Assembly (NCBI RefSeq): GCF_007421815.1
Contig: NZ_VLNT01000003.1
Span: 124,001 to 188,000 of the forward strand
Direction of reading: 5' to 3'
Length of the DNA stretch: 64,000 nucleotides
Source: Aeromicrobium piscarium
Lineage (GTDB): Bacteria; Actinomycetota; Actinomycetes; Propionibacteriales; Nocardioidaceae
Position numbers and translations under genes: made by a program. The notes under the pieces are model-generated. The model ran no database searches, was not told the origin of the DNA, and worked only from the letters and a program-made list of their open reading frames with translations. Shown here piece by piece: positions 27,769 to 38,213 of this stretch (its first letter is position 1; each line of letters begins with the position of its first letter).

Positions 27769-28392
27769 ATGGACGCCCAGATCAGGACCGAAGGCGAGTT
27801 ACGCGAGATCCTCGGAGAACCGCACCCGCGCATCCGCGACAAGGACCGTGACCGGCTGGCCGACGTCCATCGGACCTTCATCGAGGCCTCGCCCTTCTGC
27901 CTCGTGGCGACCAGCGGCGCCGACGGCAGCTGCGACGTGTCGCCCAAGGGCGATCCCGCCGGCCATCTCGCGACCGTGCTCGACGACCGCCATCTCGCGC
28001 TCGCCGAGCGTCCCGGCAACCGCCGTGCCGACGGCTTCGTCAATCTCCTGACCAATCCGCACATCGGGCTGATCTTCGTCGTCCCGGGACGCGGCGACAC
28101 CCTCCGGGTCAACGGCACCGCGCGGCTGCTGCGCGACGCCCCCTACCGGGACCGCCTGGAAGTGAAAGGGCACCGCCCGCAGATCATCTGCGAGGTCGAG
28201 ATCGAACAGGTCTTCTTCCACTGTTCCAAGGCATTCCTGCGTTCTCGGCTCTGGGACCCGGAGTCGTGGGACGTGGAGTCAGTCCCCTCGCGGGCGCGGA
28301 TCGCGCACGCCTTGGAGCGCGCCGATGAGCCCCTCGCCGATGTGGTCGCCTACTACGAGAGCCCGGAGTACGCGGCGAATCTCTATCGCTGA
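27769..28392 (+). CDS. PPOX-class FMN-dependent flavoprotein (MSMEG_1061 family)
   Basis: 207 residues with the split-barrel FMN-binding fold: [21 protein letters not shown] is the first flavin-contacting stretch, followed by [32 protein letters not shown] and the VNGTARLL strand. C-terminal [19 protein letters not shown] is typical of this subfamily. Such proteins reduce or oxidise unknown small molecules with FMN or F420; the pyridoxamine phosphate oxidase name refers to fold only. The ATG at 27769, 7 bases after TAGAGT, is preferred over an in-frame ATG 27 bases upstream that overlaps the previous gene. Its end overlaps purE tail-to-tail by 10 bp. Confidence 0.83.
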   Translation: MDAQIRTEGELREILGEPHPRIRDKDRDRLADVHRTFIEASPFCLVATSGADGSCDVSPKGDPAGHLATVLDDRHLALAERPGNRRADGFVNLLTNPHIGLIFVVPGRGDTLRVNGTARLLRDAPYRDRLEVKGHRPQIICEVEIEQVFFHCSKAFLRSRLWDPESWDVESVPSRARIAHALERADEPLADVVAYYESPEYAANLYR

Positions 28393-28880
28393 TCGCGCAC
28401 CGCGGCGCCCTTCGCGCGCGCCGCATCGGCGAGACCTTCCTGGAACCGCAGAACACGTTCGGTCAACTCGGTATCCCCGGCCGCAAGCATGCGCACGGCC
28501 AACAGCCCGGCGTTGCGGGCATTGCCGATCGAGACGGTGGCGACGGGCACTCCGGCCGGCATCTGCACGATCGAGAGCAGCGAATCCATGCCGTCGAGAT
28601 ACTTCAACGGCACGGGCACGCCGATGACCGGCAGGGGGGTGACGGCGGCCAGCATGCCGGGCAGATGCGCAGCTCCCCCGGCTCCGGCGATGATCGCCTC
28701 GAGACCCCTGCCGTGAGCTTCGCGACCGTAGTCGAGCATCTCGGTCGGCATCCGGTGGGCCGAGACCACGTCGGTCTCGTAGGCGATGTCGAACTCCGCC
28801 AAGGCGTCCGCGGCCGCGCGCATCGTCGGCCAATCCGAGTCCGACCCCATGACGATCCCGACGCGTGGTCGTGGGTTCAT
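28383..28880 (-). CDS. purE: N5-carboxyaminoimidazole ribonucleotide mutase PurE
   Basis: 165 residues, normal PurE length. The active-site loop [14 protein letters not shown] and the conserved [24 protein letters not shown] and [18 protein letters not shown] are all present. It moves the carboxyl group of N5-CAIR to give CAIR in purine synthesis, taking the product of PurK. Its start overlaps the purK stop (ATGA), so the two are coupled, as in mycobacteria (Rv3275c/Rv3276c). Confidence 0.97.
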   Translation of the reverse strand: MNPRPRVGIVMGSDSDWPTMRAAADALAEFDIAYETDVVSAHRMPTEMLDYGREAHGRGLEAIIAGAGGAAHLPGMLAAVTPLPVIGVPVPLKYLDGMDSLLSIVQMPAGVPVATVSIGNARNAGLLAVRMLAAGDTELTERVLRFQEGLADAARAKGAAVRDQR

Positions 28881-30031
28881 TGCTCTCCTCCGTCGGTGAG
28901 AACAGCGGCGCTGCGGCGAGCACGCGCCAGAACATCGTCGAGATCGTCGCCCACGGCCGTGACATGGCCGACCTTACGGCCCGGCTTCACGGACTTGCCG
29001 TAGAGGTGGATCTTGACATCGGGTTCGGCGGCCAGGGCGATTGCGCGCTGAGCCCGCAGATCGGTGACGCTACCGCCCAGCACGTTGACCATGACGGTCC
29101 ACGGTTGGCGCGGCCGGGGTGAGCCGAGGGGCAGATCGAGCACGGCGCGCAGGTGATTCTCGAACTGACTCGTCAGTGCGCCGTCGATGCTCCAATGACC
29201 GGTGTTGTGCGGGCGCATCGCGAACTCGTTGACCAGCACGCGCCCGTCCTCGGTCTCGAAGAGTTCCACCGCGAGCATGCCGACGACATCGAGCCCCTCG
29301 GCGACGGTCAGGGCGATACGGCTCGCGGCCTCGGCGAGCTCATCGTCCAGACCGGGGGCCGGCGCGATGGCCTCGACACAGATGCCGTCGGACTGACGAG
29401 ATTCGACCACCGGATAGGAGACCGTATCGCCGGACGGCCGACGGGCGATCTGGGCCGAGAGCTCGCGTGTGAAGGGGACGAGCTCCTCGGCCAGCAGCCG
29501 GGCGCCGCGTTCCCGCACCACGGAAAGCGGGTCATCCAGGTCATGGACCGCATCGACCCGCCAGACCCCCTTGCCGTCGTAGCCGCCGCGCGTGGTCTTG
29601 ACGATGAAGGGCCAGCCGATCTCGTCCCCGAAGGAACGGAGCCGATCGGGCGCCTCGGCATCGGGCTCGACGATGCGAAAACGGGGGCCTGGCACTCCGA
29701 GCTCATCGAGCTTGAGCCGCATGTCGCCCTTGTCCTGGGCGTAGATCAGGGCTTGCGGGCCGGGACGGCAGGCGACTCCCTCGTCCTGCAGCGCCCGCAG
29801 ATGGGCCGGAGGCACGTGCTCGTGGTCGAAGGTCACCGCGTCGGCGCCCGCGGCGATCCGGCGCAGCGCCTCCAGGTCGGTGTAGTCCCCCACCTCGTGG
29901 TCGACGATCACCTGGGCGGCCGACACATCCGGCCCTTCGGCCAGCAGGCGGATGTCGATACCCAGTGCGATGGCGGGCTGTTGCATCATCCGGGCGAGTT
30001 GTCCGCCACCGATCACAGCGAGTTCAGGCAC
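28877..30031 (-). CDS. purK: N5-carboxyaminoimidazole ribonucleotide synthase PurK
   Basis: 384 residues of the ATP-grasp superfamily. The N-terminal loop [36 protein letters not shown] (ATP-grasp lysine loop) and [18 protein letters not shown] are diagnostic. It carboxylates AIR with bicarbonate and ATP. The open frame reaches further upstream, but GTG at 30031 lies 7 bases after TAGGGT and gives the usual N-terminus; GTG at 30040 is the alternative. It begins a purK-purE operon, with the cyclase gene 34 bp upstream in the same direction. Confidence 0.95.
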   Translation of the reverse strand: MPELAVIGGGQLARMMQQPAIALGIDIRLLAEGPDVSAAQVIVDHEVGDYTDLEALRRIAAGADAVTFDHEHVPPAHLRALQDEGVACRPGPQALIYAQDKGDMRLKLDELGVPGPRFRIVEPDAEAPDRLRSFGDEIGWPFIVKTTRGGYDGKGVWRVDAVHDLDDPLSVVRERGARLLAEELVPFTRELSAQIARRPSGDTVSYPVVESRQSDGICVEAIAPAPGLDDELAEAASRIALTVAEGLDVVGMLAVELFETEDGRVLVNEFAMRPHNTGHWSIDGALTSQFENHLRAVLDLPLGSPRPRQPWTVMVNVLGGSVTDLRAQRAIALAAEPDVKIHLYGKSVKPGRKVGHVTAVGDDLDDVLARARRSAAVLTDGGEQ

Positions 30032-30038
30032 GGGTATC

Positions 30039-30044
30039 ACCCTA
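30039..30044 (-). promoter_or_regulatory. -10 element of purK (leaderless)
   Basis: TAGGGT on the minus strand, 7 bases before the GTG at 30031; it supports that start. Confidence 0.5.
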
Positions 30045-30065
30045 GCGAGCCCCGTGGCGGCCAGC

Positions 30066-31058
30066 TCAACGGCTGCGGAAGCCGCGGCGCTCCGACACCG
30101 TGATCGGCGAGACATTGCCGAACCCGCGCAGCAGGCGTGGCGGAAGGACCCGCGTCTCGAAGTCGTCGCCGAGCCGGTCGGCAGTGGTCTTGTCGATGAG
30201 GACGCGGTTGCTCCGGGCGACGTGAGAGAGCCGGGCCGCGAGGTTGACCGGTGGTCCGAAGACATCGCCCAGGCGGCTCAACACCGATCCGGTGGCCAGT
30301 CCCACTCGCAGGCTGGGCAGCCCGTCGCTCGTGGACAACCGTCGGACGATCTCGAGCGCGATACGCGTCGCCTGGACCGGATCGGGGCAGACGTAGAGCA
30401 CGGCGTCGCCGAGGGTCTTGATGACCCGGCCGCCGTGCGACGTGATGAGGTCGGTGGCGCGGGTCTCGAAAGTCTCGACGATCCGGGCGAGGCCGGCGTC
30501 GTCCAGCTCGTTCGACAGCGCCGTGAATCGCGACAGGTCCGCGAAACCGACGGACATCGTGGTGGAGAGCAACTCCTCGTCAAGCGCGCCCTGAGCCTCG
30601 AGTCGGGACGCGGCGGCCGCCAGGTGGCGTCGCCAGGCGTGGATCATGAGCTGCTCGAAGGCCGGGCCGGCCGTGGCGACGAGCGCCATCGCCGCCTCCA
30701 TGCGGTTGCCGGCACGTCCCTCGTCGACATCGTGTTCCAGCTGGTCGACGAGCGTCGAGACCTGCCAGTCGGCCAGACGTGCCATCGTCTGCCCGACGGC
30801 GCGCGTCAGCCGGAAGATGGTGTCCTCACCGAGCACACCATGGTCGATGGCGGAGGCCACGATCGCGACCGCCTCGGCATCCGACTCGCCGAAGGCGGCA
30901 TCCTCCCCCGGGTCCGGGAAGCCCAGCGCGCGCCACAGACGCCGGGTGTTCTCCGGGGACAGGCCGCCCTTCTCGGCGACCTCGTCGCTGGTCAGCTCGA
31001 GCCGGGAGCCGAGGATGAGCGAGACGAGCTCGTCGCGCTCATCAGCTCGATTCGCCAC
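30066..31058 (-). CDS. Class III adenylate cyclase with N-terminal regulatory domain
   Basis: 330 residues. Residues 1-155 form a helical region like the autoinhibitory/pH-sensing domain of mycobacterial Rv1264/Rv2212. The cyclase domain follows: metal Asp in SVGFADLSRFT, substrate Lys and second metal Asp in RVIKTLGDAVLY, and the purine/transition-state region DVFGPPVNLAARL with Asp, Asn and Arg in place. All catalytic residues needed for cAMP formation are visible, so it should be active. The start is GTG at 31058, fixed by AGGAGG (plus-strand 31065-31070) 6 bases upstream; it overlaps the end of the PH-domain gene by 17 bp. A longer TTG-start version is less likely. Confidence 0.88.
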   Translation of the reverse strand: MANRADERDELVSLILGSRLELTSDEVAEKGGLSPENTRRLWRALGFPDPGEDAAFGESDAEAVAIVASAIDHGVLGEDTIFRLTRAVGQTMARLADWQVSTLVDQLEHDVDEGRAGNRMEAAMALVATAGPAFEQLMIHAWRRHLAAAASRLEAQGALDEELLSTTMSVGFADLSRFTALSNELDDAGLARIVETFETRATDLITSHGGRVIKTLGDAVLYVCPDPVQATRIALEIVRRLSTSDGLPSLRVGLATGSVLSRLGDVFGPPVNLAARLSHVARSNRVLIDKTTADRLGDDFETRVLPPRLLRGFGNVSPITVSERRGFRSR

Positions 31059-31563
31059 GAGGAACCTCCTGATGCGTGTCGTGGGCGTCAAAGACCAGCC
31101 CGCTCACGGTGCGGTGAAAGCGTTCGATGCGCGGGATGTCGTGGAGTTTGAGCCCCTCCTGCTGCGACGCATCGTGCACGACGAGCGTGCCACAGCCGAG
31201 GAGGCGATCGTTCAGATGCTTCTCGTAGTTGACGTCGTTGATGCGCATGAGCGGGATCACCCGGCCGGTGCGGGTGAGGATGCCGCGCTGCTCGACGATT
31301 CGCAGATTCGTCAGCGTGTAGGTCCACAGGTACCAGCGCAGGAACGGGATCAGCGTCGTGATGACGAACAGCACCGCGGCGACCGCGATGACGATGCCGC
31401 GGGCCCAGCCGTCGCCGCGCGAGCCGATGAAGCCGACGGCGAATCCGGCGACGCCCATGAGCACGAGTCCGAGCAGGAACGGAACGAAGAGGACCTTGAT
31501 GTGGGTGCGCGTCTCCTCGACGACTTCCTCTCCGTCGAGAAGGAGCTTGCGAGACAGGCTCAT
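31042..31563 (-). CDS. Membrane-anchored bacterial PH-domain protein (DUF304)
   Basis: 173 residues. Two membrane helices (about 27-50 and 60-85) are followed by a bPH2 domain: RWYLWTYTLTNLRIVEQRGILTRTGRVIPLMRINDVNYEK, then RLLGCGTLVVHDASQQEGLKLHDIPRIERF. This matches the position of Rv3278c between birA and purK in M. tuberculosis. Function is unknown; such proteins sit on the cytoplasmic face of the membrane. The ATG at 31563 overlaps the stop of a 28-codon small ORF (ATGA), so its translation may be coupled to that ORF. Confidence 0.87.
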   Translation of the reverse strand: MSLSRKLLLDGEEVVEETRTHIKVLFVPFLLGLVLMGVAGFAVGFIGSRGDGWARGIVIAVAAVLFVITTLIPFLRWYLWTYTLTNLRIVEQRGILTRTGRVIPLMRINDVNYEKHLNDRLLGCGTLVVHDASQQEGLKLHDIPRIERFHRTVSGLVFDAHDTHQEVPRGESS

Positions 31564-31646
31564 GCCGGCACCTGCCAAGAAAAACGTCGAGGATGGGCAG
31601 ACGCCGGCATGATCTCCACGGCCGATCGCTCGCTACGCTCGCTCAT
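31560..31646 (-). CDS. Small ORF of the MSERSER type, coupled to the PH-domain gene
   Basis: 28 codons starting MSERSERSAVE and ending WQVPA, whose TGA overlaps the ATG of the PH gene by the ATGA pattern. Its own ATG in turn overlaps the stop of a six-codon ORF (MTESAS, 31643-31663). The nucleotide start (ATGAGCGAGCGTAGCGAGCG) matches the starts of two small ORFs between punA and pmmB. No function is claimed for the peptide; it may only carry ribosomes into the next gene. Confidence 0.5.
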   Translation of the reverse strand: MSERSERSAVEIMPASAHPRRFSWQVPA

Positions 31647-31701
31647 GAGGCCGATTCTGTCATGTGCGTATCGCGGCGGGAATGTTCACGACACGACCGT
31701 C

Positions 31702-32529
31702 TCACCTGGCCGGCCGGACATGGACGACGTCGCCTGAGCTGAACGGCGTGCCGTCCACGATGAGCCGACCGTCGCCGTCGACGGTCTCGGCCGTGCCCAC
31801 GAAGGGGTCGCCTCCCGGCCGCTCGATGCGCACGTGCTGGCCCAGCGTGACGCATCGTTCCAGGAAGGTCTCGCGGATCGCCTCGATCGCGTCGGGGCGC
31901 GGATCCTCCCAGCGTGTGAGCCAGTGGTCGAGGCCTTCCAGCAGCTCGACCAGGACGGCCCGACGGTCCAGGTCGCGTGCGCCTTCCAGGGCGAGAGAGG
32001 TCGCCGTCGTGGTCGGGAGCTCGTCGCGACGCGCGGCGATGTTGAGCCCGATGCCGATCACCGCGCCGGCGGCGAGCCCCGGGGTCTCGACGCGTTCGAG
32101 CAGGATGCCGCAGATCTTGCGGCCGTCGACGAGGACGTCGTTCGGCCACTTGATCCCGCCACCGCGTACCCCACGGGCACGCACGAGATCGTCGACCGCG
32201 AGTCCCGCGACCAGGGGCAGCCAACTCCAGCGGCTGATGGGAACGACCGGTCTGATGAGCGCGGAGACGGCGATCCCCGATCGGCCGGGGAGCGCGAAGC
32301 TGCGACCGAGCCGTCCTTTGCCGGCGTCCTGTCGATCCGCGGCGACCACCGAGCCTGTTGGGGCGCCGTCCCGAGCCATCGACGCGAGGTCGGTGTTCGT
32401 GCTCGACGTCCGCTCCGGCGCCACGATGTCGCCACGCCAGCGGGTGTGCGTCAATCGTGCTCGCAGCTCGTCGGCGGCGAGGGGACTGCGGGACAGATCA
32501 CAGGGACCGGGTGGGGGCGAGAAGGTCAC
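31702..32529 (-). CDS. birA: Biotin-[acetyl-CoA carboxylase] ligase BirA
   Basis: 275 residues. The biotinyl-AMP loop appears as [13 protein letters not shown] (the usual GRGRxGR with Lys at the second variable place), then SALIRPVVP, the catalytic-lysine segment [21 protein letters not shown] and [14 protein letters not shown]; a small C-terminal SH3-like cap follows. It has no N-terminal DNA-binding domain, so it is a class I ligase that modifies but does not repress. Its substrate is the biotin lysine of AccA3 encoded 4 kb away. The GTG start at 32529 lies 17 bp from the divergent accD5 start, and both share one promoter core. Confidence 0.94.
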   Translation of the reverse strand: MTFSPPPGPCDLSRSPLAADELRARLTHTRWRGDIVAPERTSSTNTDLASMARDGAPTGSVVAADRQDAGKGRLGRSFALPGRSGIAVSALIRPVVPISRWSWLPLVAGLAVDDLVRARGVRGGGIKWPNDVLVDGRKICGILLERVETPGLAAGAVIGIGLNIAARRDELPTTTATSLALEGARDLDRRAVLVELLEGLDHWLTRWEDPRPDAIEAIRETFLERCVTLGQHVRIERPGGDPFVGTAETVDGDGRLIVDGTPFSSGDVVHVRPAR

Positions 32530-32533
32530 GGTC

Positions 32534-32540
32534 TAAGGTA
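32534..32540. promoter_or_regulatory. Shared -10 heptamer of divergent leaderless birA and accD5 promoters
   Basis: TAAGGTA: read rightwards, TAAGGT (32534-32539) is 7 bases before the accD5 ATG; read leftwards, TACCTT (32535-32540) is 5 bases before the birA GTG. The two -10 hexamers overlap by 5 bp, so RNA polymerase can probably serve only one direction at a time. Confidence 0.6.
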
Positions 32541-32546
32541 AGCCAC

Positions 32547-34147
<1,601 letters not shown>

Positions 34148-34151
<4 letters not shown>

Positions 34152-34381
34152 GCGACGAGCAGCAGGATCAGCCGCGCCCGGTTCTTCGGGTCGTCAAGGG
34201 CGATCTCACCGAGGAGGAGCTCGCCGCACTCGTCGCGGTGGTCTCCGTGCGCAACGCGGCGGCCGCCCATGCGGCTGCCCGTCGCCCACGTCGAGTCCGC
34301 TCCGAGTGGGGCCACCCCGCGCGGCAGCATCGCACCGCGCTGCGTGTCGGCCCCGGCCAGTGGCGGGCGAGCTCCTGGTGA
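34148..34381 (+). CDS. accE5: Acyl-CoA carboxylase epsilon subunit AccE5-like
   Basis: 77 residues, GTG start overlapping the accD5 stop by 4 bases. [30 protein letters not shown] is the conserved core of actinobacterial carboxylase epsilon subunits, and the C-terminal [26 protein letters not shown] is also typical. It stabilises the AccA3-AccD5 complex and raises its activity. Position between accD5 and maf matches Rv3281, though the long variable N-terminus of that protein is missing here. Confidence 0.9.
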
Positions 34382-34965
34382 CTCCTCTCGTGCTCGCCTC
34401 AGCCTCCCCGGCGCGGCTGGAGACGCTGAGGCGAGCAGGGGTGGAACCCGAGGTGATCGTCTCGGGAGTCGATGAGACCGAGGTGCTGGCGGCCACCCCT
34501 GGTCAGCTGGCATCGTCGCTCGCGCAGATGAAGTGTCGAGCGGTCGCGGTCGATCATCCCGATCGCCTCGTGCTCGGCTGCGACTCGGTCCTGGAGTTCG
34601 ATGGCGAGCCGCTGGGCAAGCCCCATGACCCGCGGGTCGCTCGCGAACGGTGGCGAGCCATGCGTGGCAATGCGGGAGTGCTGCATACCGGGCACTGTGT
34701 CCGCCTGGGTGACGATGAGGTCGTCCGCTCCGTGGCCACGCGGGTCCACTTCGCCTATGTGACGGACGATGAGATCGATGCCTATGTCGCCACCGGCGAA
34801 CCTCTGCAGGTGGCAGGGGCCTTCACCATCGACGGTCTCGGCGGGGCCTTCATCAGCCGCATCGAAGGCGATCACCACAATGTGACCGGTCTCAGCCTGC
34901 CGGTTCTGCGCGACATGCTGCACGATTTCGATATCGTCTGGACCGATCTGTGGAGTGTTCGCTGA
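34378..34965 (+). CDS. maf: Maf-family nucleoside triphosphate pyrophosphatase
   Basis: 195 residues. The N-terminus has the Maf signature LVLASASPARLETLRRAGV, followed by VSGVDET, the metal/catalytic Asp in LVLGCDSVLEFDGEPLGKP, and the closing AGAFTIDGLGGAFISRIEGDHHNVTGLSLP. Maf proteins hydrolyse non-canonical or pyrimidine nucleotides to keep them out of nucleic acids and have been tied to septum control. The GTG at 34378 overlaps the accE5 stop, making it the last gene of a coupled accD5-accE5-maf operon. A longer in-frame extension upstream is not needed. Confidence 0.93.
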   Translation: MTPLVLASASPARLETLRRAGVEPEVIVSGVDETEVLAATPGQLASSLAQMKCRAVAVDHPDRLVLGCDSVLEFDGEPLGKPHDPRVARERWRAMRGNAGVLHTGHCVRLGDDEVVRSVATRVHFAYVTDDEIDAYVATGEPLQVAGAFTIDGLGGAFISRIEGDHHNVTGLSLPVLRDMLHDFDIVWTDLWSVR

Positions 34966-35026
34966 CCGAACTCGGGGGGATCGACGCGCGGTCTGCCGTT
35001 CTGCGGCGACGGTCTCGCTCCCCTTC

Positions 35027-36193
35027 CTACTCCACCGGCAGCCCGAGCCCGCGAGCGATGAGCATCCGCTGCACCTCGCTGGTGCCCTCGCCGATCTCGA
35101 GGATCTTGGCGTCGCGGTAGAAGCGTACGACCGGGTACTCCTCCATGAAGCCGTACCCGCCGAAGATCTGCGTGGCGACGCGCGTGGCCGTGACCGCGGC
35201 TTCAGAGGTGTAGAGCTTGGCGATCGAGGCCGCCTGTTTGAACTCCGGACCTGTCCGGCCGGCGTCCTTCATCGCCGCGGCACGGTAGGTCAGCGCACGG
35301 CCCGCGGCAGCCATGACGGCCAGATCGGCGATCTGGAAGGCGACGCCCTGCTTGCTGCCGATGGGGACGCCGAAGGTGTGTCGCTCCCCCGCGTAGTCGC
35401 GGCAGAGTTCCAGGCAGCCCTCGATCAGCCCGACCGCGAGCGCGGCGATGGCGACCCGGCCATCGTCGAGGGTCGCGAGGAACTGGGCGTAGCCGCGTCC
35501 CCGCTCCCCGAGCAGGTGGTCCTCCGGCACCCGGGCATCGGTGAAGGTGAGCGGATGGGTGTCGCTGATGTGCCAGCCGAGCTTGTCGTAGGCGCGTTCT
35601 GCGGTGAATCCGGGCGTCCCACTGGGCACGATGATGGTGGAGATCTCCGGGCGGCCGCCTTCGCGCTCCCCGGTCCGAGCCGTGACGGTGACGAGCGACG
35701 TGATGGCGCTGCCGGAGTTGGTGATGAACTGCTTGCTGCCGTTGATCACCCAGCTCCCGTCGTCGAGCACCGCTCGGGTCGCAGTCGCGCCGGCATCGGA
35801 GCCCGCCCCCGGCTCGGTCAGGCCGAAGCCGGCGAGAGCACGGCCGGCGACGAGGTCAGGCAGCCAGCGTTCCTTCTGCGCGTCGGAGCCGAAGGTCAGG
35901 ATCGGACTGATGCCCAGACCGACGCCGGCCTCGAGCGTGATGCCGATGGACTGGTCGACGCGGCCCAGTTCCTCGATGGCCACGCACAGACTGGTGAAGT
36001 CCGCGCCCGCTCCCCCGTACTCCTCCGGCGCGGTCAACCCGAAGAGCCCCAGATCCCCCATCGCCTGGATCGCGTCGACCGGGAAGTGATGGTCCCGGTC
36101 CCACTGAGCCACGTACGGGGCGATGCGCTCGGCAGCGAAGTCGCGCACGACATGCCGGAAGTCCTCGTGCTCACGCGACAGTTCGAAGTCCAT
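35027..36193 (-). CDS. fadE25: Acyl-CoA dehydrogenase, FadE25-like
   Basis: 388 residues, standard acyl-CoA dehydrogenase length. FAD/substrate stretches are GFGLTEPGAGSDAGATATRA and FITNSGSAITSLVTV; the catalytic base is the Glu in KILEIGEGTSEVQRMLIARG. The flavin-binding QIFGGYGFMEEYPVVRFYRD is intact. It introduces the alpha-beta double bond of acyl-CoA thioesters in beta-oxidation or branched-chain degradation, with electrons going to ETF. M. tuberculosis fadE25 (Rv3274c) lies by the same purEK/acc cluster. The ATG at 36193 is 6 bases after TAACCT. Divergent from accA3. Confidence 0.93.
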   Translation of the reverse strand: MDFELSREHEDFRHVVRDFAAERIAPYVAQWDRDHHFPVDAIQAMGDLGLFGLTAPEEYGGAGADFTSLCVAIEELGRVDQSIGITLEAGVGLGISPILTFGSDAQKERWLPDLVAGRALAGFGLTEPGAGSDAGATATRAVLDDGSWVINGSKQFITNSGSAITSLVTVTARTGEREGGRPEISTIIVPSGTPGFTAERAYDKLGWHISDTHPLTFTDARVPEDHLLGERGRGYAQFLATLDDGRVAIAALAVGLIEGCLELCRDYAGERHTFGVPIGSKQGVAFQIADLAVMAAAGRALTYRAAAMKDAGRTGPEFKQAASIAKLYTSEAAVTATRVATQIFGGYGFMEEYPVVRFYRDAKILEIGEGTSEVQRMLIARGLGLPVE

Positions 36194-36199
36194 GCGGTC

Positions 36200-36205
36200 A
36201 GGTTA
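36200..36205 (-). promoter_or_regulatory. -10 element of the fadE25-like gene (leaderless)
   Basis: TAACCT on the minus strand, 6 bases before the ATG at 36193. Confidence 0.5.
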
Positions 36206-36384
36206 ACACCCATTAACTGAACTGCGGGAAGCGCTCGCCGCCTCAACGCACGGGGTCGAGGGCACGGCGCGCGCGTGACCCGGATCACGCGACGCTCATG
36301 ACCTGAGACCTGGGACACCTCGTACCGAGCGCACGCCCTAGACTCGGCCTGCAGCCGCTGCTGCGTCGACGACAAGGAGTTCAT

Positions 36385-38151
36385 GTGACGACGCCGTTGA
36401 AGAAGGTACTCATCGCCAACCGTGGCGAGATCGCGGTCCGAGTGATCCGCGCGGCCCGGGATGCCGGGATCGGTAGTGTGGCGGTCTACGCCGAGCCCGA
36501 CCGCGATGCGCTGTTCGTGCGGCTGGCCGATGAGGCCTACTCGCTCGAGGGAGCCACGCCCGGCGACTCCTACCTCTCCATCGAGAAGATCATCGCCGCC
36601 GCCGAGCGCAGCGGCGCCGACAGCGTGCACCCCGGCTACGGCTTCCTCGCCGAGAACGCCGAGTTCGCCCAGGCCGTCATCGACGCCGGGTTGATCTGGA
36701 TCGGCCCCTCCCCCGACGCGATCGAGGCCCTCGGCGACAAGGCCAAGGCCAAGCACATCGCCGAGCGCGCGAAGGCTCCGCTCGCTCCCGGCACCAAGGA
36801 TCCGGTCGCCGGCGCCGACGAGGTCGTCGAGTTCGCGCAGGAGAACGGTCTCCCCGTCGCCATCAAGGCGGTCTTCGGCGGCGGTGGCCGCGGCCTGAAG
36901 GTCGCTCGCACGATCGAGGAGATCCCTGACCTCTACGAGTCCGCGGTCCGCGAGGCCGTCTCGGCCTTCGGCCGCGGCGAGTGCCTCGTCGAGAAGTTCC
37001 TCGACAAGCCGCGCCACGTCGAGACCCAGTGCCTTGCCGACAAGCACGGCAATGTCGTGGTGGTCTCGACCCGAGACTGCTCGCTGCAGCGGCGTCATCA
37101 GAAACTCGTCGAGGAGGCCCCGGCGCCGTTCCTGAGCGACGAGCAGCTCACGACCCTCTACGAGTCCAGTAAGGCCATCTTGCGCGAGGCCGGCTATGTC
37201 GGGGCGGGCACCTGCGAGTTCCTCGTCGGCAGCGACGGCACCATCAGCTTCCTGGAGGTCAATACCCGCCTGCAGGTCGAGCATCCGGTCTCCGAGGAGG
37301 TCACCGGTCTCGACCTGGTCCGCGAGATGTTCCGTATCTCGGCGGGTGAGGAGCTCGGCTACGACGACCCGGAGATCCGCGGACACTCGATCGAGTTCCG
37401 GATCAACGCCGAGGACGGCGGCCGCGGCTTCCTGCCCGCGCCGGGCACGCTCACCGCGTGGGACCCGCCGGCCGGACCCGGTGTGCGCGTCGACTCCGGC
37501 TATGTGGTCGGCGAGACCATCCCCGGCGCCTTCGACTCACTGGTCGCGAAACTCATCGTCACCGGCGCGACGCGCCAGCAGGCGATCGAGCGCTCGCGAC
37601 GCGCCCTGGCGGAGTTCGTGGTCGACGGCATGCCCACGGTGATCCCCTTCCACGCGAGCGTGCTGAACGATCCGGCGTACACCGCCGAGAACGGCTCCTT
37701 CGACGTCTACACCACCTGGATCGAGACCGACTACGACAACCAGCTGGAGCCGTACTCCGGTGCCGCCGGCGAAGCGGACGAGGCCGGTGAACGCGAGCGC
37801 GTGACAGTAGAGGTCGGCGGCAAGCGCGTCGAGGTCGTCCTGCCCGGCGGTCTGGGCGCTGCCGCCGCCCCCGCGGCGGCGCAGAAGAAGGCCAAGCGCA
37901 AGGCAGGCTCCGGCGGCGGCGCGGCCGTCAGCGGCGACTCCCTCACCTCGCCGATGCAGGGCACGGTCGTCAAGCTCACGGTCGAGGACGGCCAGGAGGT
38001 CGCCGAGGGCGATCAGGTGCTGGTCATCGAGGCGATGAAGATGGAGCAGCCGATCACCGCGCACAAGGCGGGCGTCATCACCTCGCTGGACGCCGAGGTC
38101 GGCGCGACCGTCTCGGCCGGTGCCGTGATCTGCGAGATCAAGGACGCCTGA
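36385..38151 (+). CDS. accA3: Acyl-CoA carboxylase alpha subunit AccA3 (biotin carboxylase + BCCP)
   Basis: 588 residues in one chain. The biotin carboxylase part (about 1-450) has [20 protein letters not shown], the ATP-grasp Gly-rich loop [43 protein letters not shown] and the [14 protein letters not shown] catalytic strand. An Ala/Lys-rich linker (about 480-515) leads to the biotin-carrier domain, with the biotin lysine at residue 552 in [11 protein letters not shown]. It supplies carboxybiotin to AccD partners. The GTG start has AAGGAG 5-6 bases upstream, and TAGACT (36339-36344) is a likely -10 with a leader of about 34 nt. A strong terminator follows. Confidence 0.96.
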   Translation: MTTPLKKVLIANRGEIAVRVIRAARDAGIGSVAVYAEPDRDALFVRLADEAYSLEGATPGDSYLSIEKIIAAAERSGADSVHPGYGFLAENAEFAQAVIDAGLIWIGPSPDAIEALGDKAKAKHIAERAKAPLAPGTKDPVAGADEVVEFAQENGLPVAIKAVFGGGGRGLKVARTIEEIPDLYESAVREAVSAFGRGECLVEKFLDKPRHVETQCLADKHGNVVVVSTRDCSLQRRHQKLVEEAPAPFLSDEQLTTLYESSKAILREAGYVGAGTCEFLVGSDGTISFLEVNTRLQVEHPVSEEVTGLDLVREMFRISAGEELGYDDPEIRGHSIEFRINAEDGGRGFLPAPGTLTAWDPPAGPGVRVDSGYVVGETIPGAFDSLVAKLIVTGATRQQAIERSRRALAEFVVDGMPTVIPFHASVLNDPAYTAENGSFDVYTTWIETDYDNQLEPYSGAAGEADEAGERERVTVEVGGKRVEVVLPGGLGAAAAPAAAQKKAKRKAGSGGGAAVSGDSLTSPMQGTVVKLTVEDGQEVAEGDQVLVIEAMKMEQPITAHKAGVITSLDAEVGATVSAGAVICEIKDA

Positions 38152-38161
38152 GCTCCGACCG

Positions 38162-38204
38162 ACGACGAAGGGCTGCTCCCCTGCTGGGAGCAGCCCTTCG
38201 TCGT
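38162..38204. terminator. Bidirectional terminator hairpin between accA3 and the amidase gene
   Basis: Perfect 19-bp stem (38162-38180 and 38186-38204; arm begins ACGACGAAGGGCTGCTCCC) with a 5-nt loop CTGCT, between convergent genes. No U-tract, as is usual for actinobacterial terminators. Confidence 0.9.
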
Positions 38205-38213
38205 TCGCGAGGT

